From: Sequoia sempervirens
Taxonomy: Eukaryota; Streptophyta; Pinopsida; Cupressales; Cupressaceae
Assembly (NCBI GenBank): GCA_007258455.2
Contig: VDFB02344241.1
Location: 62,001 to 126,000, forward strand
Reading direction: 5' to 3'
Length of the DNA stretch: 64,000 nucleotides
The stretch's first letter is position 1; the number at the start of each line of letters is the position of its first letter. Position numbers and translations under genes: made by a program. Shown here one piece after another: positions 46,660-58,495 of the stretch. The notes beneath the pieces were generated by a model. It worked only from the letters and a program-made list of their open reading frames with translations, had not been told where the DNA came from and did no database searches.

Positions 46660-49290
46660 CGTCAACAGGGTTGTAATCTTTTTTTTCCCTTTTGCTTGCC
46701 CATCCAAGTTTTGAAGCTCTAAAAAAGACTTTCTGCCTCTTTTGCCTGGGGTATCCTTGCCACAGTCTGGCATTTTCCTGGAAGACATTTCCTGATTGAG
46801 CCCCATACCAATATTTTCGTTGCCTGGGTTTTGGGGATTTATCTCTTCCTAATCATCAACATTTAGATTTTCCAACTCCTTTATTTTTTGAATCAAGGCT
46901 TGTCACTCTATTTCCTTCAACTCTTCATCTAAAATTTCATCATCTGATTCCTCTCCCGATTCAGCTTTGATATTTCTCACTAGCTGATCCTCCATACCAC
47001 CTTGGTTAAGTGTGAAGAGTGGGCTATTACTCCATTCTGCTACCTCCTAATGGTCCCTTTGATCCACAGAGGCCAGATTCTTGTTTATCTCAGTTTGCAG
47101 GTTTTCCACCTCGTGGCTCAATTGAAGTAGTTGGTGCTTGGCTACCATATTTTCTTGTCCATGCAACCTGTTTGTAACTGTGGAGATTCCTCCTTTACTG
47201 TGAGTGATGGGGGCCGAAAAAGGCCCTATCTCACTATTTTCCATCAGAGTGTTGTGTGAAAAGCCCTGAGTCTCCTTTTCATGCATTGGGTATTGTGACA
47301 TACCATTATTTTGATCTTTTGTATTATGGGGTTTTGATACCATCCTCACATCAAACACAATTCCAGATTGATGACTCATGTTTTTATCACCCTGATTAAG
47401 AGTCATCTTCTCCACAATTTTATTGGGATCATCCTCCCCACGAGGGATATCTGCTGCCTTCTCTCTGCTCAATGAGCAGCTTGCAATGTAACTCTTACAG
47501 ATAATACATTTTCTCCATGTGGATTCTACAACAATCTTCTGGAACCATGAGCCCTCATCAGTTAGGATTTCCAGAATGTCTAAGTATTTGAAGTTCATAT
47601 CAAGGTCTACCAAAATCTTGGCTTTCCCTGATCTACCTAGGTAAAATTATTCATCACATCCAATCACTTTCCCCAAGAAGTTTCCAATTTTATCTAACAC
47701 CTCTGTGCTCCAGTACTCAGGAGGGAGATCAATTAAGGTTATCCAATGTGGATACCGAGTCAGGCAGTGAGTTGTTGGATTGAAATTCGGTTTCCAGTCA
47801 TTATATAAAAACAAAAACCTTCAAAGAAAATCGGTTCTCAGGTATGTACAGGATCATGGTGCGCCAAAAAGTGGCAATATTATGGGTATTTGTAGGGTAT
47901 GTGGCTAACAACTTTTTTTTTCACACAAAATTAATGAAACGAAAAGGGTTTTTAGAGGAGATTCTCAAATTTCCAAAAATATAAATTATGATTTAATTTG
48001 AATTTAATAAATAATTATTATTCATTTTCTATTAGAATTACGACTAAAGTCTTGATCGATAGGCTGATTGAAAAACATCTATAACTTTCAAACGGTATCA
48101 TATTTTTGAACCAAAACATGCGTCACATTCTATGGTTCACATACTATGGGATTAAAAAAAGAAAAATTAAATTTCATGAAGTTTTGACCAAGTTATGTAT
48201 CCATACGAGTTTTTATATTTTCTAAAAGTTGTAATAAAAATTCATAATTAATTATTTACTTGGAAAAAATTACAAAAAATATGCATCACATCCAAACATG
48301 AGTCCTCTACTTATATATAAAATCTTACAAAAAAATATTATCATTTTATTATGGTTAGGTGGATTATGGACACACCTACTTCTTTATTTTTCCCTAAAAT
48401 TTAAGTACTACTTCATTGAAATTTCAAATTTTCACCAAATAGATTTTTTTTTTTAAATAAACCTAGCATTTTAGAAACTACATTCAATTTTCTACAAATT
48501 CTATTCTTACATATTTTTGAAATAATATGAATTATTCAAATATTTACGTCAAGTTGCCTAACACTGATTTTTCTGAATTTTTTGCCACTTAAGGGCCTGT
48601 TTTTTTCATGATGATCCTGCACATACCCTCCCCATGCAAAAATATCATTTTTAAGCTTTTATCTCTGCACTCAAGAAAGAAGAATCCTCCATCTAGGGTT
48701 TTGATGCTTACCCGATCTACAAAGATGGCCGAAAACCAGTCCAGAATCAGTTGCACTAGAGGATCCTTTCCTATCCATTTAATGAATAGCGCATACTCCT
48801 TCAGGTGATCCTTATGCGAATGTAGATAAGAGGCAGATATCGATATTAGTTTACTTCTTCTATTCGACGGCGAGTAGGGATTACTATTTTGAATGTGGCT
48901 GATGGTTTTTGGTGGGATTGGTCACCAGAATTTTTGCGGGGGTTTTCTATTGAAAGCGGATCCCCCCCTTTTTTGTGAAGGATGATTTTTCGGCAATCCA
49001 TACCCTCTCCTCTGACGCCAATGGTTCTGAGACTCACTGGGGTTCTTTACCAGGCCTGCATTCTCCCTTCTCTACTCAAGCTCCGCTGCTGGATCAATCA
49101 AGCCTTTTTTGACTGCTGGATGCTTTGCTTTTGCACCTCGATCACCCTTGACTAGTTTTGGCCCCGTGATTGAAGATCTCTTCCCAATTGGAATTGCATT
49201 TTCCCCAGTTAAGATGACTTGGCTGCCACCATTACCACTCTGCCTCTGCCATTGGCTTCTCCTCTGCTGATCTATCCATCCTGTCTAGCC
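46660..49290 (-). pseudogene. LINE C ORF1, split by a MITE
   Basis: The N-terminal part is at about 49290-48640 and the C-terminal part at 47830-46660. The latter has NDWKPNFNPTTHC, LIDLPPEYWSTEVLDKIGNF, MVDLDMNFKYLDILEILTDE and CIICKSYIASC, then an acidic Lys-rich tail. The MITE at 47841-48627 sits in the middle of DUF4283. It corresponds to 126-1980 in LINE D. Confidence 0.82.
47841..48627. mobile_element. MITE-like DNA transposon in LINE C ORF1 (787 bp)
   Basis: Terminal inverted repeats are ggtatgtacaggatcat at the left and the reverse complement ggtatgtgcaggatcat at the right (16 of 17). The flanks ctc/ctc suggest a 3-bp target duplication. LINE D at about 1316-1320 has no insertion at the same position, so both ends are confirmed by an empty site. 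The interior is AT-rich and non-coding. The 3-bp duplication fits PIF/Harbinger or CACTA, but the termini do not start with CACTA. Confidence 0.85.
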
Positions 49291-49599
49291 AGTGAGTCTT
49301 TGCTTATTTTGAAATTCTCAAGCCATTTTCAATCTACGATTTGGTACTCCTAATATTGCACCACATTTTAAATTGTTATTCTAATTTATATAATAAAATA
49401 AATTTTAAACTTAAAATCTAAATTAAACATTGTTGCAAGAGAGAGAGAGAGTAACTTTTGATTACTTGCTTCATGCCAACAATCCAAGGATTACATGTGT
49501 CCCCAGGGAGTTATGCTCAGGGTAGCATGTCATTTGATTAAGGATATGATAATTCACCTTTCAAACCTCTTTAGTGTACCCATTGCACATTTAAGGAAG

Positions 49600-49783
49600 A
49601 TAGAGAAGATATAAAGAGGCAAAGGGAGAGAGAGAGAAAGAAACAAAGATAAAAATGGATGGATATAGAGAGGGAGAGGGAAATACAAAAAGAGAAAAGA
49701 GAGAAAAAAAAGATGGAGAGAAAGATAAATAGAGAGATGGAGAGATAGAGAGGGAGACAAAGAGATATAGAGGAATAAATAGG

Positions 49784-49855
<72 letters not shown>

Positions 49856-49985
49856 AAGAGACATAGATAGATATAAAGTACCATAGGGAGAGAGATACAA
49901 AGAGAGAAATTGAGAGATAATGAGAAACATAGAGATTGAGAGGGAGACATAGATAGAAAGAGTGTCTCTCTTTCTCTTCCCATCT
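49600..49985. repeat. GA-rich block with long pure (GA)n
   Basis: Homologous to 2225-2640. The pure (GA)n core at about 49797-49851 is roughly twice as long as in the first copy. Confidence 0.9.
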
Positions 49986-50232
49986 TTATACATATATCTC
50001 CTTATCTCTACCTCTCTTTATATATAACTTCCTACTTACATTATAAATTTACAAAATTGTCTCATTGGCTTAATTATACTAAATATAATTATAATTGAGG
50101 TTCATAGTTGTTGACCATTATATTATTAGTTACTAATTGATTCAACATTTATATTATTTTATATACTAGTTCATAGTAATTTGTTAACAAAAATGACTAT
50201 TTTTTTGGTAATGTATACTTATTCATAATTAG

Positions 50233-50332
50233 NNNNNNNNNNNNNNNNNNNNNNNNNNNNNNNNNNNNNNNNNNNNNNNNNNNNNNNNNNNNNNNNNNNN
50301 NNNNNNNNNNNNNNNNNNNNNNNNNNNNNNNN
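50233..50332. other. Assembly gap of 100 N
   Basis: Exactly 100 N. It separates the LINE C flank from the 5' end of the unassigned element at 50.3-52.4 kb. Confidence 0.99.
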
Positions 50333-52425
50333 AAAACCGCGTTGAGCGGAAGTCTTGCGATACTATGACGTAGAGGAAAGAGGTCTGGGAGATATTAGAG
50401 AAGGGTGGCCTTACTCTATATATGGAGAAATTGCATGGTAACAATCCCCAGGTCATTGATTTGGTTGTTCAAGGCTGGAAGGAGAGATTCTTGAATCTAG
50501 GAGGGAGGGAAATTGTGGTCGATGAAGAATTTATTTCCCAAATTACTAGTTTGGCCATGCAAGGCATGAAGGTTTTCAGGGATAAAAAAGAAGCACAGGC
50601 AGCGATGGCCATCTTCTTTAAAAAGAATGAGGTTGCTGATTTGAAGCTGGCTAAGAGTGGTGGATATCAGAGGAGATCATTGAAAGTGCTTTGGTGAGAT
50701 GTGGTTGAAGAAATTATAAGGTATGTAACTCTAGAAGGCAGGTATTCTATGATTAATACTTACCATTTCCTCTTGCTTAACCATTTTTGGCACAAGAAAA
50801 GAGTGTCCTTCCCTTACTATATGCTTATGTTGCTTGATACGAGGATTAAGGAGCATTTGAAAAACCACAATAACCCTGTTCTGCATGTGGGGTTAATTCT
50901 CCTTATTTATGAACATGTCAAAGCCCATGAGGTGCAAAATTTCCTTGCTGCCCTGGAGGATATTATGGCCAAGTCCCGAGAGGGTTATGACATTGATTTA
51001 GGTGATGGAAGGGGTCGTAAGAAAGCTAAGAAGAGGAGGCTTATTTTGAATAAGGATTTAGAGTCGGATAGGGACGATGATGCTGATTATGTTCTAGATT
51101 CTTATGCTACTCTGGAGGAGGGTCTCATCTCGCCTGTTGTGGGTCAGACTGGTAAAAGAAAGGTGGGGGTTAAGGCAGGCTACACAACATGTAGTGATGA
51201 GGCAAAGGTGAGTGTTCCTGTTAAAAGGGGTAAGGACAATACTAACCTTTATGGGGAAGCTTCCTCTCCTCCCCCTGTGACCAAAATTGTGTAGGACATG
51301 GAGGAAGGTAGCCGGAAGAGAAAGGTGTTGACTGCGAACCATCTCCTGGAAAAGGGTTTCCCCCTTTCTATGGCTGGTGGAATTTATGGTGAGGGTTCTC
51401 CAAGTGATATTATTGGGATGCATAAGCAAGGAAGGGAAAGGATTGAGGGTGGTGTTGTGATGGGTACTAGTAAAGAGGAAGTGGAAAGGCTGCTTAAAAG
51501 GAAGGCTATTGTGGATGAAATTGCCTGCTCCATCTGAATGCTTAAGACCCCATTCCCACTGGTAAAGGTAAGGATGTTTCTGGTGATAAATATCTTACTA
51601 GTCCTTCTGATGAGGACATTGCTGTGGGTAAGCGTATTGAGAATTTTGATAGGGAGGAGCTGTCTGATGTGTTGGGTTTGACCCGTGATTATGTTAATGT
51701 TTTGTTTAAGTTGTTTAAATGGTTTTTTCATGAGATCAACAAGACCAATATTAGAGTTAGAGGTGTTGCTATTAAGGCTGAGGATACTTCTGTCCAAAGA
51801 AAAATTGAGAAACTGATGGAATCCCTTAATATTGTTGCTTACACTGTGGCGGAGGAAACCACTAACCTGAAGAAGAATTGGGAAGGCATATTTTCCTCCA
51901 TTGAGGAAAGAATTGATAAATTATGGAATGTTGTGATAAATATTGGTGATGCCTCTAAGGCTGGGGCCATTCTAGATTCTGCCAAGGTGATTTCCCCTAT
52001 TATTAAAAAGAAAAAGGAGAATGTGTCTATTGTTGACACTACTGTTGGGGGTAAGCTGCTGACTTTGGATTATGAGGGTAAGAAAGTTCCTGGTAAAGGT
52101 AGTGTTTTGAGTGATGAGGTAAAGACGAGTGGGTTGGGAGCTAGAACCAAGAACAAAATGAAATCTTAAGCTAGGGCATCTGTTGAGGTGTCTGATATGG
52201 TGGAGAACGTGCATAAGATGGTTGCTACTAAAATGGAAGTTGTGGAGATTCTGAACAATATGTAGTGTTGCTGACTAGTTTCCATCTTTTTGGCTGCTTT
52301 TTGGTTGTGTCTGTTGTTGTTGGGTTGATTGCTGCTTTATGTTTTTCTCTTTCTCTATCAACTGTTGTCTTTTGTAAAGGGTTCCAGGCCCCTTCAAAAC
52401 CCGTCTTTTACCTTTAATCAAAACA
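50333..52425 (+). mobile_element. Unassigned protein-coding repeat-like element with a LINE-like 3' end
   Basis: A decayed ORF is followed by a T/G-rich 3' UTR ending ggccccttcaaaacccgtct, tttacctttaatcaaaac. This end resembles those of plant non-LTR elements or their non-autonomous partners. No RT, integrase or transposase motif is seen, and the 5' end is lost in the gap. Classification as a mobile element is an inference from the 3' end and the decay. Confidence 0.45.
50341..52263 (+). pseudogene. Unrecognised decayed protein, gag/plant-mobile-domain-like
   Basis: One frame is open from 50341 to 51537 except for stops at 50371, 50695 and 51292. The frame then shifts and runs to 52263 with one stop at 52167. 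The first 250 residues look like a compact alpha-helical domain (VIDLVVQGWKERFLNLGG, GGYQRRSLKVLW, GRYSMINTYHFLLLNHFWHK, LHVGLILLIYEHVKAHEV). A basic/acidic segment follows (GRKKAKKRRLIL, LESDRDDDADY). The last 200 residues are predicted coiled coil by eye (VQRKIEKLMESLNIV, TTNLKKNWEGIFSSIEERI). I do not recognise the family. The layout recalls retroelement capsid-like or plant mobile domain proteins. Confidence 0.6.
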
Positions 52426-53246
52426 CATATATGGATAAAAATATTGTAAACTTAAGGTTTTACAAAAGATTTAATTGTACAAAAATATAACAACTTAAAT
52501 ATACATCTAATATAAAAGTCTTTCATAATAATAAGTACCCATCTAAAATCAATTTAAAATTACAAAATTAAATACAAAGAAAATATAATAAATTTATTAT
52601 TACATATAAAAATAAGTTTTTACGCTGAGGTGTCTATAATGGCACCCACAAAATAAAAAATATGTGTAAGGAAAAACTTTTCAGTTTGAATTTGATGTGC
52701 AAGTGGCAGTAATAGTGATCAACAAATTTTTTTATTTCTAAATTAAAGATAGTGTTTAATATTTTGTTTTAAGTCTTTTTAAAAAAAACTACCAATCAAA
52801 AGATATACAAGAGAAAGGCTTGATAAAAATAAATTAAAAAAATAGATTTTTACATTTTGAAAAAAATAGAGATTTTACTTATGGTTCAATCATATTTGAT
52901 AATGGTTTTGTTGGTTGTAGTAAAAAGAGAACAAAGATCGAGTGATTCAAGCAATCTCTGTCACAAATTCCATCAAGAATAACTGATCCTGATTCATTTT
53001 TCCAACATTTCCATTTCTAATTTTCTTTTCTTACAAAAGATTACATGGCATTTACAAACATTGAAAGCAAACATAATAGCAAGAACCAAAAATATAGTTT
53101 TGAATGTACAAAGTCTTGATCACAACTAAAATAATCATTGATGACTTTTCAGAATATATGTCCATCCTCCACAATTTCATCATCATCTTACAAATTTGAA
53201 GCCCTTAAATCTAATCAAGCCAATTGATTTGCTATAATATTTCCAG
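52426..53246. other. AT-rich spacer
   Basis: No gene. It includes tttttacgctgaggtgtcta near 52618, faintly like the repeat X/Y edges. Confidence 0.5.
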
Positions 53247-54555
53247 TGTAGACACATAAAATTGACCTAGGACTGCGAAATTTATTGTCTTCATATTTCT
53301 TCTTAACATAATTAAAATATTTAATTATGTACTATAGTCCAATTTCAACTATTAATTAAATAATTCTTAATTATTTAATTAATTCATATCTTTTATTCCT
53401 CCTTACTATTTAAATAAATAAATTATATTTATTTTAAACACGTCACTAATTTCCTATGTCCCTCCATAATTAAATAAATTCCTTAATTTATTTAATTATT
53501 ACCGGTTCACTAATTCTTCCTGATTATTTAAATAAATAAAATTTATCTATTTATTTATTTAAATACATCATTAATTCCCCATGTCTTTCTATAATTAAAT
53601 AAATTCCTATAATTTATTTAATTATTATCTACTTTGAATTTTTCTAATTTTAAATAAAACCATTTATTTAAAATTGCCTACTTTCTATTTCTTCCTAATT
53701 ATTTAAACAAATAAACTTTATTTATTTATTTAAATAATGTCCTTTTATAATTAAATAAATCTCTTTGATTTGTTTAATTATTACCCATCGTGGCTTTTTC
53801 TAATTTTAAATAAAGTAATTTATTTAAAATTGTCCACTTTCTAATTTCCCTCCAAGTAAATTATTAAAAATCATTATTTACTATCACATGGTCCCACCAC
53901 TTTTGAATTAAATTAATTTTTAATTCAAAAAGACAACTCAGTCTTTAAAATCAAATAATTTAAAATTATTATTTGAATTTCCAATTTTTTCTCTTGTCAT
54001 ATGCATTCTTGACCTTTAGTTTGATTTTTCTAAAATCAAATCTCAACCCTCCATTTCAAATTTCGCCCTAATGTTTCCCTAACCCTAATTATGGGTTGTC
54101 ACATTTAATTTCAGCCATTGATCTTAGGGCTTCATGATATTTTCAATCCTGGCCATTCACCTAAAATTGAATTTTCTATAAAAAGGGAATTTTAGCCTCA
54201 TTTGGACATCTCTTAATCTCTTGGCATTGTGACTTCATACTTCGTAGGCTATTTTCTACATACTTTAGGCTTTCTTCACACTTGCATGCTTGCATTTGAG
54301 GCTTTTTGTTAGAATCCTTCAATATTTTCTTTGGACATTGTCATAGTCATAGGTTGCTCATCAAAAATATGAAGGAAAACATCAACTTGGAGCAAATGGA
54401 GAAGGTGCAATGAAGGTGATTCATGGAGGTTTTGAAGACTTAGTGAGATTTTTCCTTGTTTTCATGCTATTTTCTTCTATTGTTCTTCAATGTTTAGTTA
54501 GGGTTTTACTTGTTTATGCTTTATAATGCTAACCTAAAATTTTCCCTAAGTTACA
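53247..54555 (+). repeat. 5' LTR of the pol-less element
   Basis: It contains two perfect 14-bp inverted repeats, taattaaataaatt with 4-5 nt loops (53467-53498 and 53592-53624), plus looser ones. It has a TATA box tataaaaag (54177-54185) and an AT-rich U3. Confidence 0.9.
54177..54185 (+). promoter_or_regulatory. TATA box in the 5' LTR
   Basis: tataaaaag is conserved at 61664-61672 in the 3' LTR. It implies transcription starting near 54210 and a U3 of about 950 bp. Confidence 0.6.
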
Positions 54556-56740
54556 TTGGTGAACCCATTGCCAAAACACTCTTTTTTATAGATTTTTGTA
54601 TGGATTTTTCGTGTTTTTGTAGGAACAAGTACAAAGAGCCACATTTGCAATTTTTAAAGCCACAATCATTGTGTCGCAACGCATTTGATCTGTAGAACGA
54701 TGCAATTGCAGTCCCGAGCTGCATTTGCTAACCCAAACAACACATTCACTCTATTGAAACACATTCACAGGCTCAAATGACACATACGTAGGTCTGACAC
54801 ATTTTCTCTATAGAATGATGCATCTACTTGGTAAATTCCAGCTTTCAGTTTCACGATGCATTTGCTCTACAGAATGACACATTTTCCTAGTAAAATTTTA
54901 TTTTTGGGTTTTTACAAAATTTTCTAGATTTCTATTTTCTGTTAAGTAGGTTAGAGATTTTGGGGTTACTAATCTTGTGTTTACAGCATGTGGCAAGCTG
55001 GAAAAGGAGTCTAACCTTTGTTTGTTGATTTGATTTAATTCCTTTTACAATCCTAAATCAAAACAAACAATCTACAACTTGTATTCACATTTCATGGGTT
55101 AAAATGAACATGCATATTCATTCATGGGATTCAAATGAACACAATCTTGCATTGAAACTCATTAAGGCTAAAATTTACATGAATTTTCATGACGTAGGAT
55201 TAAAATGAACATTGCTTGTTTCACATTGAGTTAATTTTAAAATGAACAAAGTGTTTGATGTGTTTCTCTCACATTAAGCTTGGCTAATTAAAATGAACAA
55301 GTGTCTTCAATTTGTGAAACCCCGATTCAATAATAGAAGTATCCTCTGCCCTTGTGCACTTGTGTGATCCTGGTGTAAGAGAAACTACTATTGACTCTAG
55401 GAATTGGGCCTTCGTTGGGAAAAAGTACTCACCCAAGGCGACTCAAACTAGCAACAAAGCTATTTAGCTGAGCTACTCCCGACAGGTATACAAATGTGAA
55501 TCCTAATGGAAAATTTAGGATTACGAGTGCAGATGTGCTAGACAAACAATTGAATTCCCAAAACCCTATGGAGCATAACCTTTGTAGGCTAGAATCCTCC
55601 TTATTAGAGCTAATCTTGCCTCATGTGTGGCCACTTGAATGAGAGCCTAAACTAAAAACCTTTTGTCTAGTTTCCAAAAACCCTTTCTATTCACTAGTTC
55701 AACAATGGTTGTTGCCAAGGCATCCACATTCTCATAGTTCTTAGTAGAGGTGAAGAGCCTATCATGGGAGATTTATGAGGGCTCGAAGCTTGGTTGACTC
55801 GAGAAGTGAGTGCAATGTAAGGGGGAGCTAGTGTGGCCAAGCTTCTAAGTCACCCACTAAGAATAAGTGTGGCTAGGAAAACCCATGTGGAATCCAGTGA
55901 ATATAGTCCTCACCAACCCTAGGATTGTGCTTGTCTTCATTGTGCTTGCTTTCAAAATGTTCAAAGACAAAATCATGTGTTTGCCAAGTATTTTCTAAAA
56001 CAATAAAAAATCCTTCACAAATCTAGAAAAACACATTCAAACTCAAATAATTTCAAAAATCTATCAAAATTTGCAAGAAAACCAAACTTTTTCCACTCTA
56101 CAACTCATCCAAGACTCTGCACAATGCATTTGACCTGTCAAACTGCATTTGACAAATTATAAAATGCATCTAATTGTATTGCACCACATTTGTTGTCCAA
56201 AACATCACATTTGACCAGCTAAAACACGTTTGCTATCTAGAAAAATGTATCTACCTATACCAAAACACATTTTCTACCCCAGAGCAATGCAATCGCCTTC
56301 ATGAACTACATCTGTGGTCTGAAACAATGCATCTGTTCTGTCAAAATTTCAAAAACTAGACCCTATTAAAAATTGCAATGCATTTGACATACTGAAATGC
56401 ATCTGCTATTCAAAACAATGCATATGCTAAAACTACAATGTATGTGTCACTTGAAACGACACAATTACCTGTCATTAAGAAAAATCAATCACTATCAAAA
56501 CTTGAGATCAGACACTTTCATACTGCAACACACTTAACGTTCTAAACTGCAATTGCTCCCTAGAATGATGCATTTGTCTTTTTGCAACACAATTGCTTCC
56601 TAGAGTGACACATCTACCCTTTTGCAACACAATTGACTATCATAAACCACAAATTCTTGTCACCCAACAAACCAGCATAGTTTAGGCTGCATATCTTAGG
56701 CTTGAGTCATACATTGGCATTGTCATTCTCTAGACCTCTC
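54556..56740 (+). other. Leader of the pol-less element with degenerate rATGCAtyTG repeats
   Basis: No gene. 54640-54900 and 56100-56640 consist of loosely spaced units with cores such as aatgcatttgac, acacatttgct and aatgcatctg, about every 20-30 bp. The putative primer site ttggtgaaccc follows the LTR; I could not match it to a tRNA with confidence. Confidence 0.6.
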
Positions 56741-56744
56741 TATC

Positions 56745-58495
56745 ATGTCTTCAATTCACATTGATATGCTTTCTAGTCAAATTAAATACCAATTACTTTG
56801 TAATCGTCAATACCAACAAGCTGTAGACTTCAAAAGACAATTCATCCAATCCAAATATCAATGCTCTTCCTACCAATGATCCATAAATCCTAATCCTCCA
56901 TCCATCTACCCTCACTATCAAGATTCACTTAACAAAAGTATGCCATTAATCCACAACAAACATCCATTTATTCTCCTTATCCTAACCTTGACAAGGGAAG
57001 CCAACCATCCATTAATCCCTTCCAAGTATCCATGTCCTATCCTATTCCTTCAACCACTAACCCCTTCCAAGTCTCCACGTCCTATCTTAGTCCTTCATCC
57101 ACTAATCCTTTCCAAACGAATTTTTCCCAACATACATTTAGGCATGCAAATTCTATCCTTGTCCAAATTCACATTCCATTGTCTAAACTTGAGGATATAT
57201 GTCAAGATGAAAACCCAAATCATGACATCATAACTTCACCTTCAATTCAAGATTAGGGTAATACATCCCATGACCCTATCTTTAAGTCCATTCAAGAAGT
57301 CCTAAATAATAAGGGCATCCAAAATACACCTATCCTTGACAAAGATTCCATTGCTAATCATGCTGCCCAAGACAATCCCATCTTTGACCAAGACACTACC
57401 ATTGACCAAGAAACCCAAAACAATCCACTCATTGACCTTTATGCCATTCATAATCAAACATTTAAGACTAATCCTATCCAAACTCCAAACACATCCATTT
57501 CCCAAAATGAGACACTTACCTCCATGGGACACATAGACGATCTTCTTCCTCAAGAACAAGAGTCTTCTACTCTAAACATATTTGCAAATGATCAAGCTAT
57601 AACTAAATTCATTGGGCTCTATGACAATGACCATAAAGATGGTTTTGACATTGACTTGGAAGCATCATTAGAATCATTTGAATCAAATATGCCACAAAAT
57701 TAGACCAAAGATATCAATCATGAAGATATCCAACACGCCAATGAAGCAACAACATTTTATCAACTAGGATCATCTATCTTTCTCAAAATAGGCTTTCTTG
57801 TAGATGAGAAAATATTGAGTAATGATCTCCATAGACACAAGGATGGGATAGCATCCTTCTTTCAAAACAATAAATACCCCATCACAAAGAAAATCTATCA
57901 AACCATGCAGTATCAAGGAAAAGGACTAGGCATACACGAGCAAGGCATTTGAGAACCAATACAATTTTATAAAAATCTTAGACACCAAGGTCTTGGCTAT
58001 TCCTCAGTCAGAGAATCTGATGATGTTAGTGGTACCTCCTCAATATTGGGGGAAAATTTATCTAATACAAACATCAAAATAGGGGCCATGAGTAATCCTT
58101 GTCATAAGGTTGTTGCCAACACTCCTTCCATCCACACCATAAACCGTCATTCCAACATGAATAAACCTTCTATTTGGAACCAACAAGAATAAAAGTCTTA
58201 CAAATAAAAAGTTCAAAATCAAATACCAAAGGCCATTGAATCAAATAAAAATCCACTTGTGGACAAATGAAGTTCAAATGGGTCCCAAAGAAAAATGGAT
58301 CAAGCAAAAAAAGTATTTCAAAAGCAAAAGTCAATCAAAATGTCGAGCCACAAGAAAAGAGGAATCTCACATATAATCAATGTCCACTGCCTTCAAAATT
58401 ATCATCAAGCAAGGCATATAAAAGTGTTGGTTCCAAATGCTATCCCAATCGAAATTCCAAACCCCGTCACCCACCCTCCCAAGTTTGGAAAATAA
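56745..58495 (+). pseudogene. Decayed gag/G-patch-like ORF of the pol-less element
   Basis: One frame runs from about 56745 to 58495, interrupted by TAG 57254, TAG 57701, TGA 57950 and others. The N-terminal part is Asn/Gln/Pro-rich and of low complexity. At 57895-58020 it reads TMQYQGKGLGIHEQGI, stop, EPIQFYKN, HQGLGY. This matches the G-patch seen next to the protease region in many plant Ty3/gypsy polyproteins (GYKPGQGLGKxxQGI, then GLGY). A basic tail follows (KKVFQKQKSIKMSSHKKR). No protease DTG triad is evident. It is non-functional. Confidence 0.62.

Larger units (their letters stand above)
42018..49330 (-). mobile_element. LINE C, minus-strand non-LTR retrotransposon interrupted by a MITE
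   Basis: Transcription runs from about 49.3 kb to the A-tail (plus-strand poly-T at 42020-42029). ORF1 lies at 49.3-46.66 kb with a 787-bp MITE inside, and ORF2 at about 46.65-42.4 kb with endonuclease, RT, zf-RVT and RNase H. It is a different family from LINEs A and B (FADDT rather than FVDDT, a different 3' UTR, no ATGA junction). It has many stops and frameshifts. Its 5' part is nearly identical to LINE D at 1-1980. Confidence 0.92.
46531..50232. repeat. Direct duplicate of 1-2894
   Basis: Same orientation and order as 1-2894. It is longer by the MITE and a longer (GA)n tract, and is cut by the gap at 50233. Confidence 0.85.

Noticed and set aside
53242..53246. Target-site duplication for the pol-less LTR element
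   Set aside because: The five bases before (tccag) and after (tagtg) do not match, so none is claimed.
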